39,175 bases of DNA from assembly GCA_022827025.1 (NCBI GenBank), contig JAJDTT010000299.1, positions 1-39,175 on the forward strand, in the 5' to 3' direction. This document shows, piece by piece, positions 30,796-39,175 of the stretch (position 1 is the stretch's first letter; each line of letters opens with the position of its first letter). The notes under the pieces are model-generated. The model had not been told where the DNA came from. It made no database searches and was given only the letters and a program-made list of their open reading frames with translations. A program made the translations under genes and the position numbers. Source of the DNA: Acidobacteriota bacterium (GTDB lineage Bacteria; Acidobacteriota; UBA6911; RPQK01; JAJDTT01).

Positions 30796-33330
30796 TCAGG
30801 ACCGAACCAGGACGAGATCCTGACCCCGGCTGGATGCGAACTCCGAATCGGGCCGCGTGATGCGGGCCAGGGTCTTGGCCAGGGGATACGAACTCTCCAC
30901 CTTGGAGGCCCCGACCCCTACCGGGATGAAGTTGCCGCCCTGCGCATCCCAAATGGCCTTGTTCACGCGATAGGCGCGTTCTCGAGCCGCCTCGTAGGAG
31001 GGGTCCGCGAACATGTCCCGGAATTCGGTCATGCGGCCCGATTCATCCAATTGGATCCAGGCGGAGACGGCCACTCCCCGGCTGGAGATGGTGGCGATGG
31101 CGTCCCGGAAGGAAAGGGGCGTCGGAAACATGTAGTGGGACCCCCGCCCGTCTCCCTGGGTCATGTAGAAGTGATCCCGCATGAAGAGGTTGAGCCCGTC
31201 CGCCAACGGTTCCACCGAAAGCAGCACCGGATCATCCTTGCCCAGGTACTCGCCACCCGAAATGACGGCCAGCTTCTCGGTAGAGGCCGACAGCAGGACC
31301 TCGTCCAGGAATTGGTGCGGTTGCGCCGGATCGAACGCGCCGTTCCGACTCCAGACGCGCTTGACGTTGAACTTCTCCACGGCGCCCAGCAGGGTCTGAC
31401 AATGCCCCGGCTCGGTCTCCAGGTCCAGGAAGATCCGGCGGTGGTGCTCCACGTCCCAGACCTCCAGCACGGCCCCCACGCCGCCGATGGATTCGAGATG
31501 CCGTTGCAGCGAACCGCTGGTCCGGGCGTGGTTCAGGCTCCACCAGACGGGCAGGTTGAAGGCCGATGGTCCCGCCTTGTCGATGGAGAGGAGACCGACC
31601 CGCTGCGTCCGGTTGAGAGGCAGCTCCGCGAAGCCGGGTCCCTGCCCCGAGACGTTGCCGGAGAAGACCGGTTCGGGCTCGCCGGCCTCGATCAGCCCGG
31701 CCTTCCAGTCCCGGTAGGCCTTCTCGAGGACGCCCAGTTGAGACCGCTCGGCAGCGGGCAGGTGATCGGCCAACAGTTCCAGAAACCGATCCGTCAGATG
31801 AGCCAACTCCTCCGTGGGCCGGCCGGCTGAGGCGTCCCCCACCAGATCCTGGCCCAGGCCGTACCACTTGTAGCCCAGGGTGCTGGCAACCCAGACCTGG
31901 CGAAAGAAGGTTCGGTAGGCGAAGAGGTGGACCGCGTTGTCGTCGGCGCCGCGGGAATGGGTCATGAGCAGGTGCTCGTCGTCGCCCACCTCGATGATCT
32001 CGGAGGTCGACGAGATGAGGCCCAGTTCCGTCGCTTCCTGGAGACTCGCCTTGGCAACGAACCGGAAGTGGTTCGGCGGCGTCGTGTGTCCCACCTTGCC
32101 TCCGCCGTCGGCCTTGATGTCGGAGATGGTGAATCGCGCCCGCTGGTTGGCGCCGGCAATCAGAGGATCCTGATCGGGAATGGCCTCGAGCCGTCCCGAG
32201 AGTTGTGCAGCCAATTCCGCAGCCCTGGATTCCGACGCTTGAGGATTCAGATAGGGCTCGAACTCGCCTTGCCCGGCCATGTGCCGGATCAGGTCGGCCG
32301 CATCCCTCTGCAGGCAGCGGGTTTCGGGCCGATTCTGGTCGAAGACGTCCACCACATCGGTGTCCGACGGGATGCGGCCTCGATCATACGACTGGTAGGC
32401 GTAGGCCACGATCCGGGCGGCGCCCTCTCCGGAGTGGAGGGCCCGGCTTCCGGGAAAGTCCACCGGCACCAGCCCGACCCGGTACTCTCCGCCGCGCCCA
32501 CCCGGACCGAAATGAAACTCGCCGGCAGCCTGGGTGAATTCGCCGATGGCGGGCAGCCCCGACTGGGAGCGTCCGATCAGGATGGGATTGAAGCTGCCGC
32601 CCACCAGCGCAGCCGGCTCATCCCGCAGCGCGCCCTCCGCGAACCGGCCCCGGACCGCGTAGACCTGGCTCAGACGCCACTGCTCGGCGTCGGCGATGAG
32701 AGCCACCAGCTCGTTCAGTTGACCCGGTCCGAACTCGTAGGTCCGGATTCGCTCCCGGCCCGCGGCCAGGTCTTCGATCGACTCGACCACTCCGAGATAG
32801 TCGTTGGCCTCGATCCTCCGGCCGGAGCCCTTGTCGGGATTGAAGAAGAGGTTGAAGAGAGACCGGTTGAAGAAGCCCCAGGCGCCGTCCAGGGCCTTGG
32901 CCACGAAAATGGGTTCCGCTCCCCGCTCGGTATAGGGGAAATTCAGGAGGCGGATGCCCAGAGCTTCACGCTGGGCGTCCGGGGCCAGGGAGAGGACCTC
33001 CGCCGCTTCGGGTCCGGCCAGACCGGCCGCCAACGCGTATTCCAGGCCCTTCAGTCCGCCTTGCAGTCCGATCCGGGCCGAGACGTCAACCGCATTCTCG
33101 TCGGCAAAGTCTCCGTTGAGGCTGGAGAGGTGGAGGTGAAGGTCTCCCCCGAAGCCTCGAACCCAGGACCCGCGGAGTCCCGCTTGGAGGCCCGAGGCGT
33201 CCACTTCAGCTCTGACGGCCTGCACCATGGCAGCCGGAATCTCCGACGCGGTCCAGCGGCCCAGATCGACGGAAACAATAGTGACATTGGATTGTTCGGA
33301 GACGGAATTCCCCGTTTTCATGTTGCTCAT
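30796..33330 (-). CDS. Double-domain fructose-1,6-bisphosphate aldolase/phosphatase (archaeal class V type)
   Basis: An 844-residue protein, about twice the 360-400 residues of family members, which make fructose 6-phosphate from triose phosphates in gluconeogenesis. The C-terminal copy (about 399-815) has all catalytic residues: Asp408 and His415 (IKADGGGKVGH), Asp450-Asp451 (GDDEH), Gln494 (GLGQDL), Asp584-Lys585 (SIDKAGPSAFN), and Tyr695, Schiff-base Lys698, Asp699-Asp700 (YLGKDDP). The N-terminal copy (about 16-370) follows the same order but is degraded: VDLGRWTA without His, GGDLH, VAKALDGAWGFFN, and SFNPILIG for the KDD block. ATG 33330 (MSNMKTG) is preceded by GGGAGTC; the second ATG is also possible. 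The gene stands alone. Confidence 0.85.
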   Translation of the reverse strand: MSNMKTGNSVSEQSNVTIVSVDLGRWTASEIPAAMVQAVRAEVDASGLQAGLRGSWVRGFGGDLHLHLSSLNGDFADENAVDVSARIGLQGGLKGLEYALAAGLAGPEAAEVLSLAPDAQREALGIRLLNFPYTERGAEPIFVAKALDGAWGFFNRSLFNLFFNPDKGSGRRIEANDYLGVVESIEDLAAGRERIRTYEFGPGQLNELVALIADAEQWRLSQVYAVRGRFAEGALRDEPAALVGGSFNPILIGRSQSGLPAIGEFTQAAGEFHFGPGGRGGEYRVGLVPVDFPGSRALHSGEGAARIVAYAYQSYDRGRIPSDTDVVDVFDQNRPETRCLQRDAADLIRHMAGQGEFEPYLNPQASESRAAELAAQLSGRLEAIPDQDPLIAGANQRARFTISDIKADGGGKVGHTTPPNHFRFVAKASLQEATELGLISSTSEIIEVGDDEHLLMTHSRGADDNAVHLFAYRTFFRQVWVASTLGYKWYGLGQDLVGDASAGRPTEELAHLTDRFLELLADHLPAAERSQLGVLEKAYRDWKAGLIEAGEPEPVFSGNVSGQGPGFAELPLNRTQRVGLLSIDKAGPSAFNLPVWWSLNHARTSGSLQRHLESIGGVGAVLEVWDVEHHRRIFLDLETEPGHCQTLLGAVEKFNVKRVWSRNGAFDPAQPHQFLDEVLLSASTEKLAVISGGEYLGKDDPVLLSVEPLADGLNLFMRDHFYMTQGDGRGSHYMFPTPLSFRDAIATISSRGVAVSAWIQLDESGRMTEFRDMFADPSYEAARERAYRVNKAIWDAQGGNFIPVGVGASKVESSYPLAKTLARITRPDSEFASSRGQDLVLVRS

Positions 33331-33661
33331 GACTCCCAGGCGATAGTTAAAACGATTACCCCGTACCGGCGACCGGATCTGCTGGAGGGGCACCACAGCG
33401 GTCGATCAGCCAACTCTCACTCGGACGGCGCCATTGTACCCTTATCCACCGAAAAAAACGTCGCCGGCCGGCGCTCCCGGCTACACATGGCAACCCCCCG
33501 AAGGAGGGACTGAAAAAAGGTCTCCGTGAGGCTGCGTTCCCAAGGGGCCTCTGACGCGGACTTGTGACGAAGTATGGTGTTGGCAGTCGCTCGTCAACGA
33601 GGAGCGGCATCGGACCCGGAAACGCCACTACCCGTCAGGAGGAGGCGACATCGCAACGCGG
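33331..33661. other. 330-bp intergenic region upstream of the FBP aldolase/phosphatase
   Basis: No gene is credible. The minus strand holds a TACAAT -10-like box (about 33435-33440), a GC-rich CGCCGGCCGGCG palindrome followed by a T-run (about 33460-33480, possible terminator for the radical SAM gene) and a CCCTCC/GGGGGG hairpin. None is certain. Confidence 0.35.
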
Positions 33662-35185
33662 TTATGCTCTCGACCGGCGAAGTTCCCGGATGCCTTCGGA
33701 CAGAATGCGCAGAAAGCTGGACCGGTTCTGCCAGAGCAACAGGATCCAATGCCGCTTCTTCATCTGGGGAAAGTAGATGCCCCGGAACGCCAGCCGCGTG
33801 AAGAACATCAACGTTCGTTCGTGGAAGGGACGCCCCTCGATTTTCTTCAGGGCCTGGGCCGTGGTCTCGGGTGAGTAGGACCGGCTCCAGGCTTCGTGAA
33901 CTTCCGCCTCCGCCGCCTTGATACTGATGTTGTTGGGAGTGAAGGCCATCCGGAAAGGCCTGAAGTCCAGCCAGTGCTTGGGACGGGTCAGCCGATTCTG
34001 CGCCAGCAGGCGATCGTACAGCGGGGTCGCGGGATAGGGCGTCAGCAGACCGAACACCGGCAGCCCCGGAGGCCAACTGTCGATGACATCCAAAGTCTTC
34101 CGGGCCACGCCCGGGCGATCGCCGTCCATTCCGAAGATGAAGGAGGTAATGGAGTAGATGCCGCGCTTGGCGAGGCGTTCCAGAACCTCGGAGTATTGCG
34201 CCGGCTTGTTGAAGCCCTTGTTCACGTCCTTGAGGTTCTCCGTGTCGATGGACTCGAGACCCATGAAGATCCACCGGCCGCCGCTCTCCTTGATCAGATC
34301 CACCAGTTCTTCGTCCTTCAGCAGGTTCACGCTGATCTGGGCCACCCAGGGAATCTGGGCATCCTGGGCAATGATTTCCCGGAGCAACGATTTGGTCCGC
34401 CGCTTGTGGAGGGCGAAGTTGTCGTCGATGAAGAAGACGCCGACTCTGCTTCCCTCCTTTCGAGCCCGGGCCTTGAGCCGCAGCATCTCGTCAACCACGC
34501 TCTGATCGCTTCGGAAGCGAATGGAGTCGCCGAAGAACCCGGTGACGGTGCAGAAATCGCATCCGTACGGACAGCCCCTGCCGGACTCGATGGGTACGAC
34601 GTAAAGGCCCTTCCAGGTGTTTCCCGCTTTCTTCAGCAGGTAGCGGCCCCAGTTGGGGATCTTGGCCATGAGGTCGAACTGGCTCAAGTCCAGATCTTCC
34701 CATGGAATGTGGGGATAGTTGTCCAGAGAGGGCTTGATCTCACGGCCCGTCTCATCGACCGGCTTGTAGACTTCCTGAAGCTGGCCCGCCTCCGCGTCGG
34801 CCACGATCTTGGGCCAGAGATCATCCGCTTCCCCGAGGGCCACGGCGTCGGCGTGGCGGGGTTCGCCACTCTTTCCGATGGGCTCGTCGGGAACCTCGGT
34901 CACATGGGGTCCCCCCATCACGACCTTGGCGCCCGCCGACCGAATGGCGTCGGCCATCTGGTAGGCGCGTGCCGCCATCCGGGTCATGGCCCCGATGCCG
35001 GCCAACCGGATATCGTTGTCCTTGACGAATTGGATGATGTCCGCCCGGGTCATGGGCTGGGCGTTCCCGTCGATCAGGAACACCTTGTGCCCCGGCGGCG
35101 TCACCGCCTGCAGCACAAACATCCACAGATGCGGCATGTAATTCTTCGTCACCTGGTTGTCGGGGTTGTAGAGCAAAATGTTCAT
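33662..35185 (-). CDS. B12-binding radical SAM protein
   Basis: A 507-residue radical SAM enzyme. Residues ~1-135 are a cobalamin-binding-like Rossmann domain (MNILLYNPDNQ, 'LAGIGAMTRMAARAYQMADAIR', VMGGPHVTEVPDE). The radical SAM core follows with Cys205-x3-Cys209-x2-Cys212 in ESGRGCPYGCDFCTVTGFFG, then FIDDNFALHKRR and IFMGLESIDTENLKDVNKGFN. This layout is shared by BchE/HpnP-like methylases and cyclases. The C-terminal ~80 residues are basic and aromatic. The start MNILLYN at 35185 follows AAGGAAG; a longer in-frame extension upstream is not supported. The substrate is unknown; it is last in a minus-strand cluster of two PLP enzymes and an ornithine-cyclodeaminase-like enzyme. Confidence 0.85.
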   Translation of the reverse strand: MNILLYNPDNQVTKNYMPHLWMFVLQAVTPPGHKVFLIDGNAQPMTRADIIQFVKDNDIRLAGIGAMTRMAARAYQMADAIRSAGAKVVMGGPHVTEVPDEPIGKSGEPRHADAVALGEADDLWPKIVADAEAGQLQEVYKPVDETGREIKPSLDNYPHIPWEDLDLSQFDLMAKIPNWGRYLLKKAGNTWKGLYVVPIESGRGCPYGCDFCTVTGFFGDSIRFRSDQSVVDEMLRLKARARKEGSRVGVFFIDDNFALHKRRTKSLLREIIAQDAQIPWVAQISVNLLKDEELVDLIKESGGRWIFMGLESIDTENLKDVNKGFNKPAQYSEVLERLAKRGIYSITSFIFGMDGDRPGVARKTLDVIDSWPPGLPVFGLLTPYPATPLYDRLLAQNRLTRPKHWLDFRPFRMAFTPNNISIKAAEAEVHEAWSRSYSPETTAQALKKIEGRPFHERTLMFFTRLAFRGIYFPQMKKRHWILLLWQNRSSFLRILSEGIRELRRSRA

Positions 35186-35361
35186 GAACGCTTCCTTTTT
35201 CCAGGGAACGGCAAACCCTTCACCGTTCGAACAATAGAACGCAGGAACCCGCGGCTGATCGTGGACGAACTCAAGCGCAGAGTTTACTTGAGGCAGACCT
35301 GCTTGTACAGGTTTCCACCCAAAGCCGCCGAGGTTCCCTCCACGGCCAACAAGGGGTTCCC

Positions 35362-36738
35362 CTACCCCGCCAGGGTCGGCGCGAGTCTCCTGACTTTCCG
35401 GACTGCCGCCGCGATCTCCTCCATGTCGGAACGCGAACCCAGAAAGACCGATTGTCCCAGCCAGACGGCCTCTTCGCAGAGGCGGTCGTTCTCGGGGCAA
35501 CGATTCCGCTCGGGCCACTCCTTGAGCAATTTTTCCGGATAGATCCTCCGAAAGGCCCGGGACTGGAGGGCCTGCTCCAGGAAAGGCTGCCGGTTCAGCG
35601 GCCGATAGCCGGGCGAGCATCGAATCCCTTCCGCTCGAAGCGCCTCCAGGAAGCGGTCCCGCGCAATTCCCGCAAAGGCTTCGGGCCGGTAGCGGAACAT
35701 GTAGAGATGATAGGCGTTGCCGGTGCAGCCCGAGTATTCCCGGGTCGGCTCGATGCCGGGAATCTCGTGGAACAGCCGAGTCAAGTAGGCCGCGTTCTCC
35801 CTTCGAAGTCGGGTCTGGGCTTCGAGGCGCCGCAATTGGGCCACCAGCAGCGCCCCCTGAAATTCGGTCATGCGCCGGTTGTCGCCGCTTCGCACGTGGG
35901 CCAACGGCGCGGCCGCCCGCTCCAGGCGACCGTCGGGGTTCGCCTGGTAGCCCCGCCCGGCGTCCTGAAAACTGGTGCAGGTCGCCAGGAGTTCGGCGTC
36001 ATCTCCCGAAATCGCTCCCCCTTCTCCACAATTGAGATTCTTGGACGCCTGGAAGCTGAAACAGCCCAGATCCCCCAACGTGCCGACCTTGCGGCCTCGC
36101 CACTCCGCCAGATGGGACTGGCAGGCGTCCTCCACCACCTTCAGCCCCCGGCTCCGGGAGATCTTCAGGATCCGGTCCATGTCACACACGTTGCCGCCCA
36201 GATGCACCGGGATGACGGCCCGCGTCCGATCGGTGACCGCCGCCTCGATCCGCGACGCATCCATCTGGGAGGTCTCCCGGTCCGAGTCCGCGAAGATGGG
36301 AAGGGCGTGGCAGAGTAGAACCACGTTGATGGTCGCGACGAAGGTGTATGGGGGGACGATGACCTCGTCTCCGGGACCCACGCCCAAGGCCTGCAACGAG
36401 GTGTAGAGGGCGCTGGTCCCGCTGGAGGTCGCCACCACGTATCCGGCGCCCAGCCGATCCCTCCATTCCGACTCGAAGCGCTCGACGTAGCTGCCACCCC
36501 TGCGGTTCCAGCGGCGCGTTTCCAGCACCTCTTTCCAGAGTTCCCGGTCGCCGTCCTCGAGAATCGGCCACGAGGTGAAGGGCTGCGACCGGACCGGAGT
36601 TCCCCCCAGCAGAGCCAGCCGATCGTCTCGGGTCGTTTTGGCCAGCGGCGCCGGGGCCGCCCGGCCCGTCAGCCGGACGCCTGCGAACGCGGCCGAGGCG
36701 CCCAGAAAAAAACGGCGCGACCAACTCTTGCCTTTCAT
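35362..36738 (-). CDS. Tat-exported DegT/DnrJ/EryC1/StrS-family aminotransferase
   Basis: A 458-residue PLP aminotransferase of the sugar-aminotransferase type. It opens with a Tat signal: SRRFFL at residues 7-12 and a hydrophobic [12 protein letters not shown] tail, so the folded enzyme should cross the inner membrane with its cofactor. The PLP lysine is Lys233 in [17 protein letters not shown], with [19 protein letters not shown] and [22 protein letters not shown] before it. Family members normally act in the cytoplasm on nucleotide-linked keto-sugars, so periplasmic placement is unusual. ATG 36738 has a GGGAGG site. It lies 46 bp after the cyclodeaminase-like gene. Confidence 0.88.
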   Translation of the reverse strand: MKGKSWSRRFFLGASAAFAGVRLTGRAAPAPLAKTTRDDRLALLGGTPVRSQPFTSWPILEDGDRELWKEVLETRRWNRRGGSYVERFESEWRDRLGAGYVVATSSGTSALYTSLQALGVGPGDEVIVPPYTFVATINVVLLCHALPIFADSDRETSQMDASRIEAAVTDRTRAVIPVHLGGNVCDMDRILKISRSRGLKVVEDACQSHLAEWRGRKVGTLGDLGCFSFQASKNLNCGEGGAISGDDAELLATCTSFQDAGRGYQANPDGRLERAAAPLAHVRSGDNRRMTEFQGALLVAQLRRLEAQTRLRRENAAYLTRLFHEIPGIEPTREYSGCTGNAYHLYMFRYRPEAFAGIARDRFLEALRAEGIRCSPGYRPLNRQPFLEQALQSRAFRRIYPEKLLKEWPERNRCPENDRLCEEAVWLGQSVFLGSRSDMEEIAAAVRKVRRLAPTLAG

Positions 36739-36784
36739 TTGCACCTCCCGTCGATGGCTCCGGTTTGATCCTCCACCGGCCGGT

Positions 36785-37780
36785 TCAGGAAAACGCGACG
36801 TGGACACCCAGATCCTGGTCGCGGGCCTGCTGGTAAATGGTGCGGGCGATCGTAGTGTCCTGGATGCCGATGCCCACTCCGTCATAGAGGGTGATCTGGT
36901 CCCGGCCGGTCCGGCCCGCGACGTCCCCGTTGATGACCTGGCCCAGCGAGCCGGCGTAACAGTCCTGTCCCAGAATTCCGGCCCCCACCGCCTGACTCGC
37001 CTCGCCCCGAACCAGGGCATGCTCCACGAAGTCGGCGAACATCCGGCAGCGCGGCATCAACTCCATCTCGCACTCGATCTTCTCGGCCAGATCCGACCCC
37101 ATGCAGCAGAGGTGGGTTCCGGGCCGCACCCAATCGGAGCGGACGATCGGCCGTCGGCTGGTGGTGGCGGTCACGATGACGTCCGCCCCGCGGCACGCTT
37201 CCTCGGCATCCGCCACCTGGATCGGCGCCGGCGCCTCCCCGGCCAGGTCGTTGCTCACCTGCTCGGCCGCTTCCTGGCGCAGATCATGGAGGTAGATGCG
37301 GCTGAAGGGCCGGACCGAGCTCACCGCCCGCAGGCACTGGCGTCCCAACTGGCCGGCGCCGATCACGGCCAGCGTCTCCGAATCGGGACGGCTCAAGTGC
37401 TTTGCACTCACCGCCGCAGCCGCGCCGGTGCGGTACATGGTGGGCAGCGTGCCGTCGCAGATCATCAGGAGCTCGCCCGTCCGGGGCTCGAAAGCGGCGA
37501 TCCAACTGTTGGTCGTGGGCAGGCCCCACTCCAGGTTGCCGGCGCGTTCCTGCCCCACCTTCATGGAAAGCAGGTCCGCGGCCTGCGTATAGCCGGTGAT
37601 GCAGGCCGCCATACCCCCGCTGGTGCCCGGAATGGACAACGGATAGATGGCCTTGGGGGGCAGGAAGTCATTGCCCCGTTCGAACTCTCCCATGGCGTGC
37701 TCGATGGCGGGGATGGCGGCCCTGATGTCGATTCGGGAACCGATGTCCTTGCGGGTCAGAATGATTGTTTCTCGAGCCAT
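36785..37780 (-). CDS. Ornithine cyclodeaminase/mu-crystallin family protein
   Basis: A 331-residue NAD(P)-dependent enzyme of the ornithine cyclodeaminase/alanine dehydrogenase family. The Rossmann loop is [65 protein letters not shown] and [15 protein letters not shown] are typical. Members cyclise ornithine, reduce imines or deaminate amino acids, so the substrate cannot be told. Start ATG 37780 with an AAAGGATG site; it overlaps the upstream aminotransferase by 25 bp, so they are in one operon. Confidence 0.85.
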   Translation of the reverse strand: MARETIILTRKDIGSRIDIRAAIPAIEHAMGEFERGNDFLPPKAIYPLSIPGTSGGMAACITGYTQAADLLSMKVGQERAGNLEWGLPTTNSWIAAFEPRTGELLMICDGTLPTMYRTGAAAAVSAKHLSRPDSETLAVIGAGQLGRQCLRAVSSVRPFSRIYLHDLRQEAAEQVSNDLAGEAPAPIQVADAEEACRGADVIVTATTSRRPIVRSDWVRPGTHLCCMGSDLAEKIECEMELMPRCRMFADFVEHALVRGEASQAVGAGILGQDCYAGSLGQVINGDVAGRTGRDQITLYDGVGIGIQDTTIARTIYQQARDQDLGVHVAFS

Positions 37781-38922
37781 GGAATCATCCTTTCGAATGC
37801 CTTCTCGATCTGGTCCATGGAAGTGGCGAAGCTGATGCGCAGGGCGTTGTTGCAGGATCGGCCGAATGCGCCCCCCGGGATGGTGCAGACCCGGGCCTCC
37901 CGGAGTAGCCGCATGGCCACCTCGAAGCCATCGGCGCCCTCGGGAAGGAAGGGCATGATGAAGAACGCGCCTCCCGGCGTGTAGCCGGTCAACGCCGGCG
38001 CCTGATCCACCAGTTCCACGATCCGGTCCCGGCGCCTGCGATATTGCCGGACCATCTCGTCGACGCAACTCTGGTCCCCTTCCAGAGCCGCCACCACGGC
38101 CCACTGGGAAGCCGTGTTCTCGGTGGTGCTGATGAACATGTGGTAGCGCTGAAGGTCCACGATGTTGCCGGCGCTGGAGATGGCCCATCCCAGGCGCAGG
38201 CCGGCCATGGAGTAGGTCTTGGACACGCTGCTGGCCACGATCACATGATCCAGCGCCGGGGAGCAGGTCAGGGCGCTGGCGTACTCCACGTCGTCGAGAA
38301 TGAGGCACTCGTAGACCTCGTCGCTGATCAGGGCCAGTCCCCGCTCGGCCGCCGCCTCGCTGATGGCGCGAACCGTCTCCTCGGGGTAGATGGCCCCCGT
38401 CGGGTTCCCCGGAGAATTGAGCATGATGGCGCAGGTGCGGTCGTTGATGGCGTCGATCACCGCCTGCGGATCCAACTGGTACCCTTCGCCGGCCGTCGTG
38501 ACCAGGGGCCGGGGGATGGCTCCGGCCATGCGAATGATGTGGACCAGGATGAAGACCGGCTCCACCACGATCACCTCCATGCCCGGTTTGACAGCGGCGG
38601 TGAGAGCCATGAACATGGCCTGGCAACAGCCGGTGGTGATAAGGACGTTGTCGGGTCCGAGTTCAATGCCGTAACGGAGGTTGTACCAGCCGGCGACGGC
38701 CTCCCGGAGCCGGGGCAGGCCGGCGTCCAATTCATATCGTGTCTTGCCCTCACGGAGCGCTTGGACGTGTGCCTCGACGATGTGGGAGGGAGTAGGAAAA
38801 TCGGGCTGGCCGATGGACAGATGAACCACATCCTCCATGGCGGCGGCGGTGTTGAAGTACTTGCGAATGGGAGAGAACGGAAGCTCGGCCAGACTCGGAT
38901 TCCAGTCGATGCCTGCGGTCAT
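37756..38922 (-). CDS. Class I/II aminotransferase, aspartate-aminotransferase-like
   Basis: A 388-residue fold-type I PLP transaminase. PLP Lys235 is in SSVSKTYSMAGLRLGW, LNSPGNPTG and ISDEVYECL are canonical, and FIMPFLP plus LRISFATS carry the C-terminal substrate Arg. ATG 38922 has GAGGG five bases upstream; a longer frame adds ten residues with no support. It overlaps the cyclodeaminase-like gene. A transaminase beside a cyclodeaminase suggests amino-acid or imine interconversion. An inverted repeat stands upstream (38960-38976). Confidence 0.88.
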   Translation of the reverse strand: MTAGIDWNPSLAELPFSPIRKYFNTAAAMEDVVHLSIGQPDFPTPSHIVEAHVQALREGKTRYELDAGLPRLREAVAGWYNLRYGIELGPDNVLITTGCCQAMFMALTAAVKPGMEVIVVEPVFILVHIIRMAGAIPRPLVTTAGEGYQLDPQAVIDAINDRTCAIMLNSPGNPTGAIYPEETVRAISEAAAERGLALISDEVYECLILDDVEYASALTCSPALDHVIVASSVSKTYSMAGLRLGWAISSAGNIVDLQRYHMFISTTENTASQWAVVAALEGDQSCVDEMVRQYRRRRDRIVELVDQAPALTGYTPGGAFFIMPFLPEGADGFEVAMRLLREARVCTIPGGAFGRSCNNALRISFATSMDQIEKAFERMIPWLEKQSF

Positions 38923-38959
38923 GAGCCCTCGGCGCGTGCGTCCCGATCCCAAGAATTCG

Positions 38960-38976
38960 TATTCCGTTTCGGAATA
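38960..38976. promoter_or_regulatory. Palindromic operator candidate upstream of the aminotransferase cluster
   Basis: TATTCCG-TTT-CGGAATA is a perfect 7-bp inverted repeat 38 bp before the aminotransferase start. Its size and symmetry fit a dimeric repressor site. No matching regulator gene is within the window. Confidence 0.45.
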
Positions 38977-39037
38977 ACGGACCCGGCAAATGCTCTACCA
39001 AGCCTCATACAGTGTCAAGAAGCCTGGGAGTCTGCGC

Positions 39038-39175
39038 GGTAGAAATGATCGTAGCGAGAAAGTGGAGAATCGAGGCCAGATTTTCACGATTTTGAGGTGC
39101 ATAGTTGTTCTATTCGCCGAGAAATCGCACGAATATGGACCGATTCTACGCTTTCGCAGTAGATTGATTTCTGCC
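39038..39175. repeat. About 138-bp imperfect foldback element at the window edge
   Basis: The region 39038-39104 and the reverse complement of 39110-39175 align over their whole length, around a TTGTT loop (39105-39109) flanked by ATAG/CTAT. Outer ends share GG(T/C)AGAAAT, the middle shares GAGAATCG/TAGAATCG, and the inner part shares CGATTT and ATAG. The right end may reach beyond the window. Confidence 0.7.

Noticed and set aside
31927-33513. A 528-residue plus-strand frame opposite the FBP aldolase/phosphatase
   Set aside because: Shadow of the minus-strand gene, which shows catalytic motifs of a known family.

Overview
The window is a bacterial chromosome segment of high GC content (roughly 60-65% by eye) with about 30 tightly packed protein genes. 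I see no rRNA, tRNA, CRISPR array or intact transposase. Lipoproteins with lipoboxes, an OmpA-type peptidoglycan anchor, Tat-exported enzymes and a futalosine-pathway menaquinone gene point to a Gram-negative environmental bacterium. The gene mix (phytanoyl-CoA dioxygenase family, UPF0182, planctomycete/acidobacteria-style secreted beta-propeller protein, Tat-exported DegT aminotransferase) would fit Acidobacteriota best. That placement is inference and no marker gene proves it.

Layout. 1-7.1 kb: an OmpA lipoprotein; a divergent pair of a zinc-ligand-poor medium-chain dehydrogenase and a PhyH dioxygenase, the latter followed by a secreted beta-propeller protein; then LarA-like and TadA genes on the minus strand. 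7.2-15 kb (plus strand): a molybdate/tungstate-type binding lipoprotein, a giant UPF0182 membrane protein, an IscA/ErpA protein, MoaA and a transketolase. 15-19.8 kb: a 1583-residue DUF4011 helicase-nuclease. 19.8-23.4 kb: a SpoIIE-type phosphatase coupled to YgfZ, an UPF0173 hydrolase, FolB and a second IscA. 23.4-27.3 kb: a MobA-like transferase, then a minus-strand operon rrf2-cysM-mec-(cysO::moeZ). 27.4-29.7 kb: MqnD, a HAD hydrolase and an MBL hydrolase. 29.8-30.6 kb: two small coupled winged-helix-like genes. 30.8-33.3 kb: a double-length archaeal-type FBP aldolase/phosphatase. 33.7-38.9 kb: a minus-strand cluster of class I aminotransferase, ornithine cyclodeaminase-like enzyme, Tat-exported DegT aminotransferase and B12-type radical SAM enzyme.

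The most interesting systems are two. First, the carrier-protein cysteine pathway known in mycobacteria as separate CysO, MoeZ, Mec and CysM is collapsed here into one operon in which CysO is fused in front of MoeZ, so its Gly-Gly end is buried inside a polypeptide next to a JAMM protease gene. Second, the FBP aldolase/phosphatase carries two copies of its domain: the C-terminal copy keeps every catalytic residue I could check and the N-terminal copy has lost nearly all of them.

Intergenic DNA is rich in palindromic and repeated elements: a 248-bp MITE-like element whose end coincides with the moaA stop codon, a related 29-bp terminus that supplies the larA stop codon, a dispersed 26-bp GC-rich repeat in two distant gaps, REP-like hairpins, and a ~138-bp foldback at the right edge of the window.
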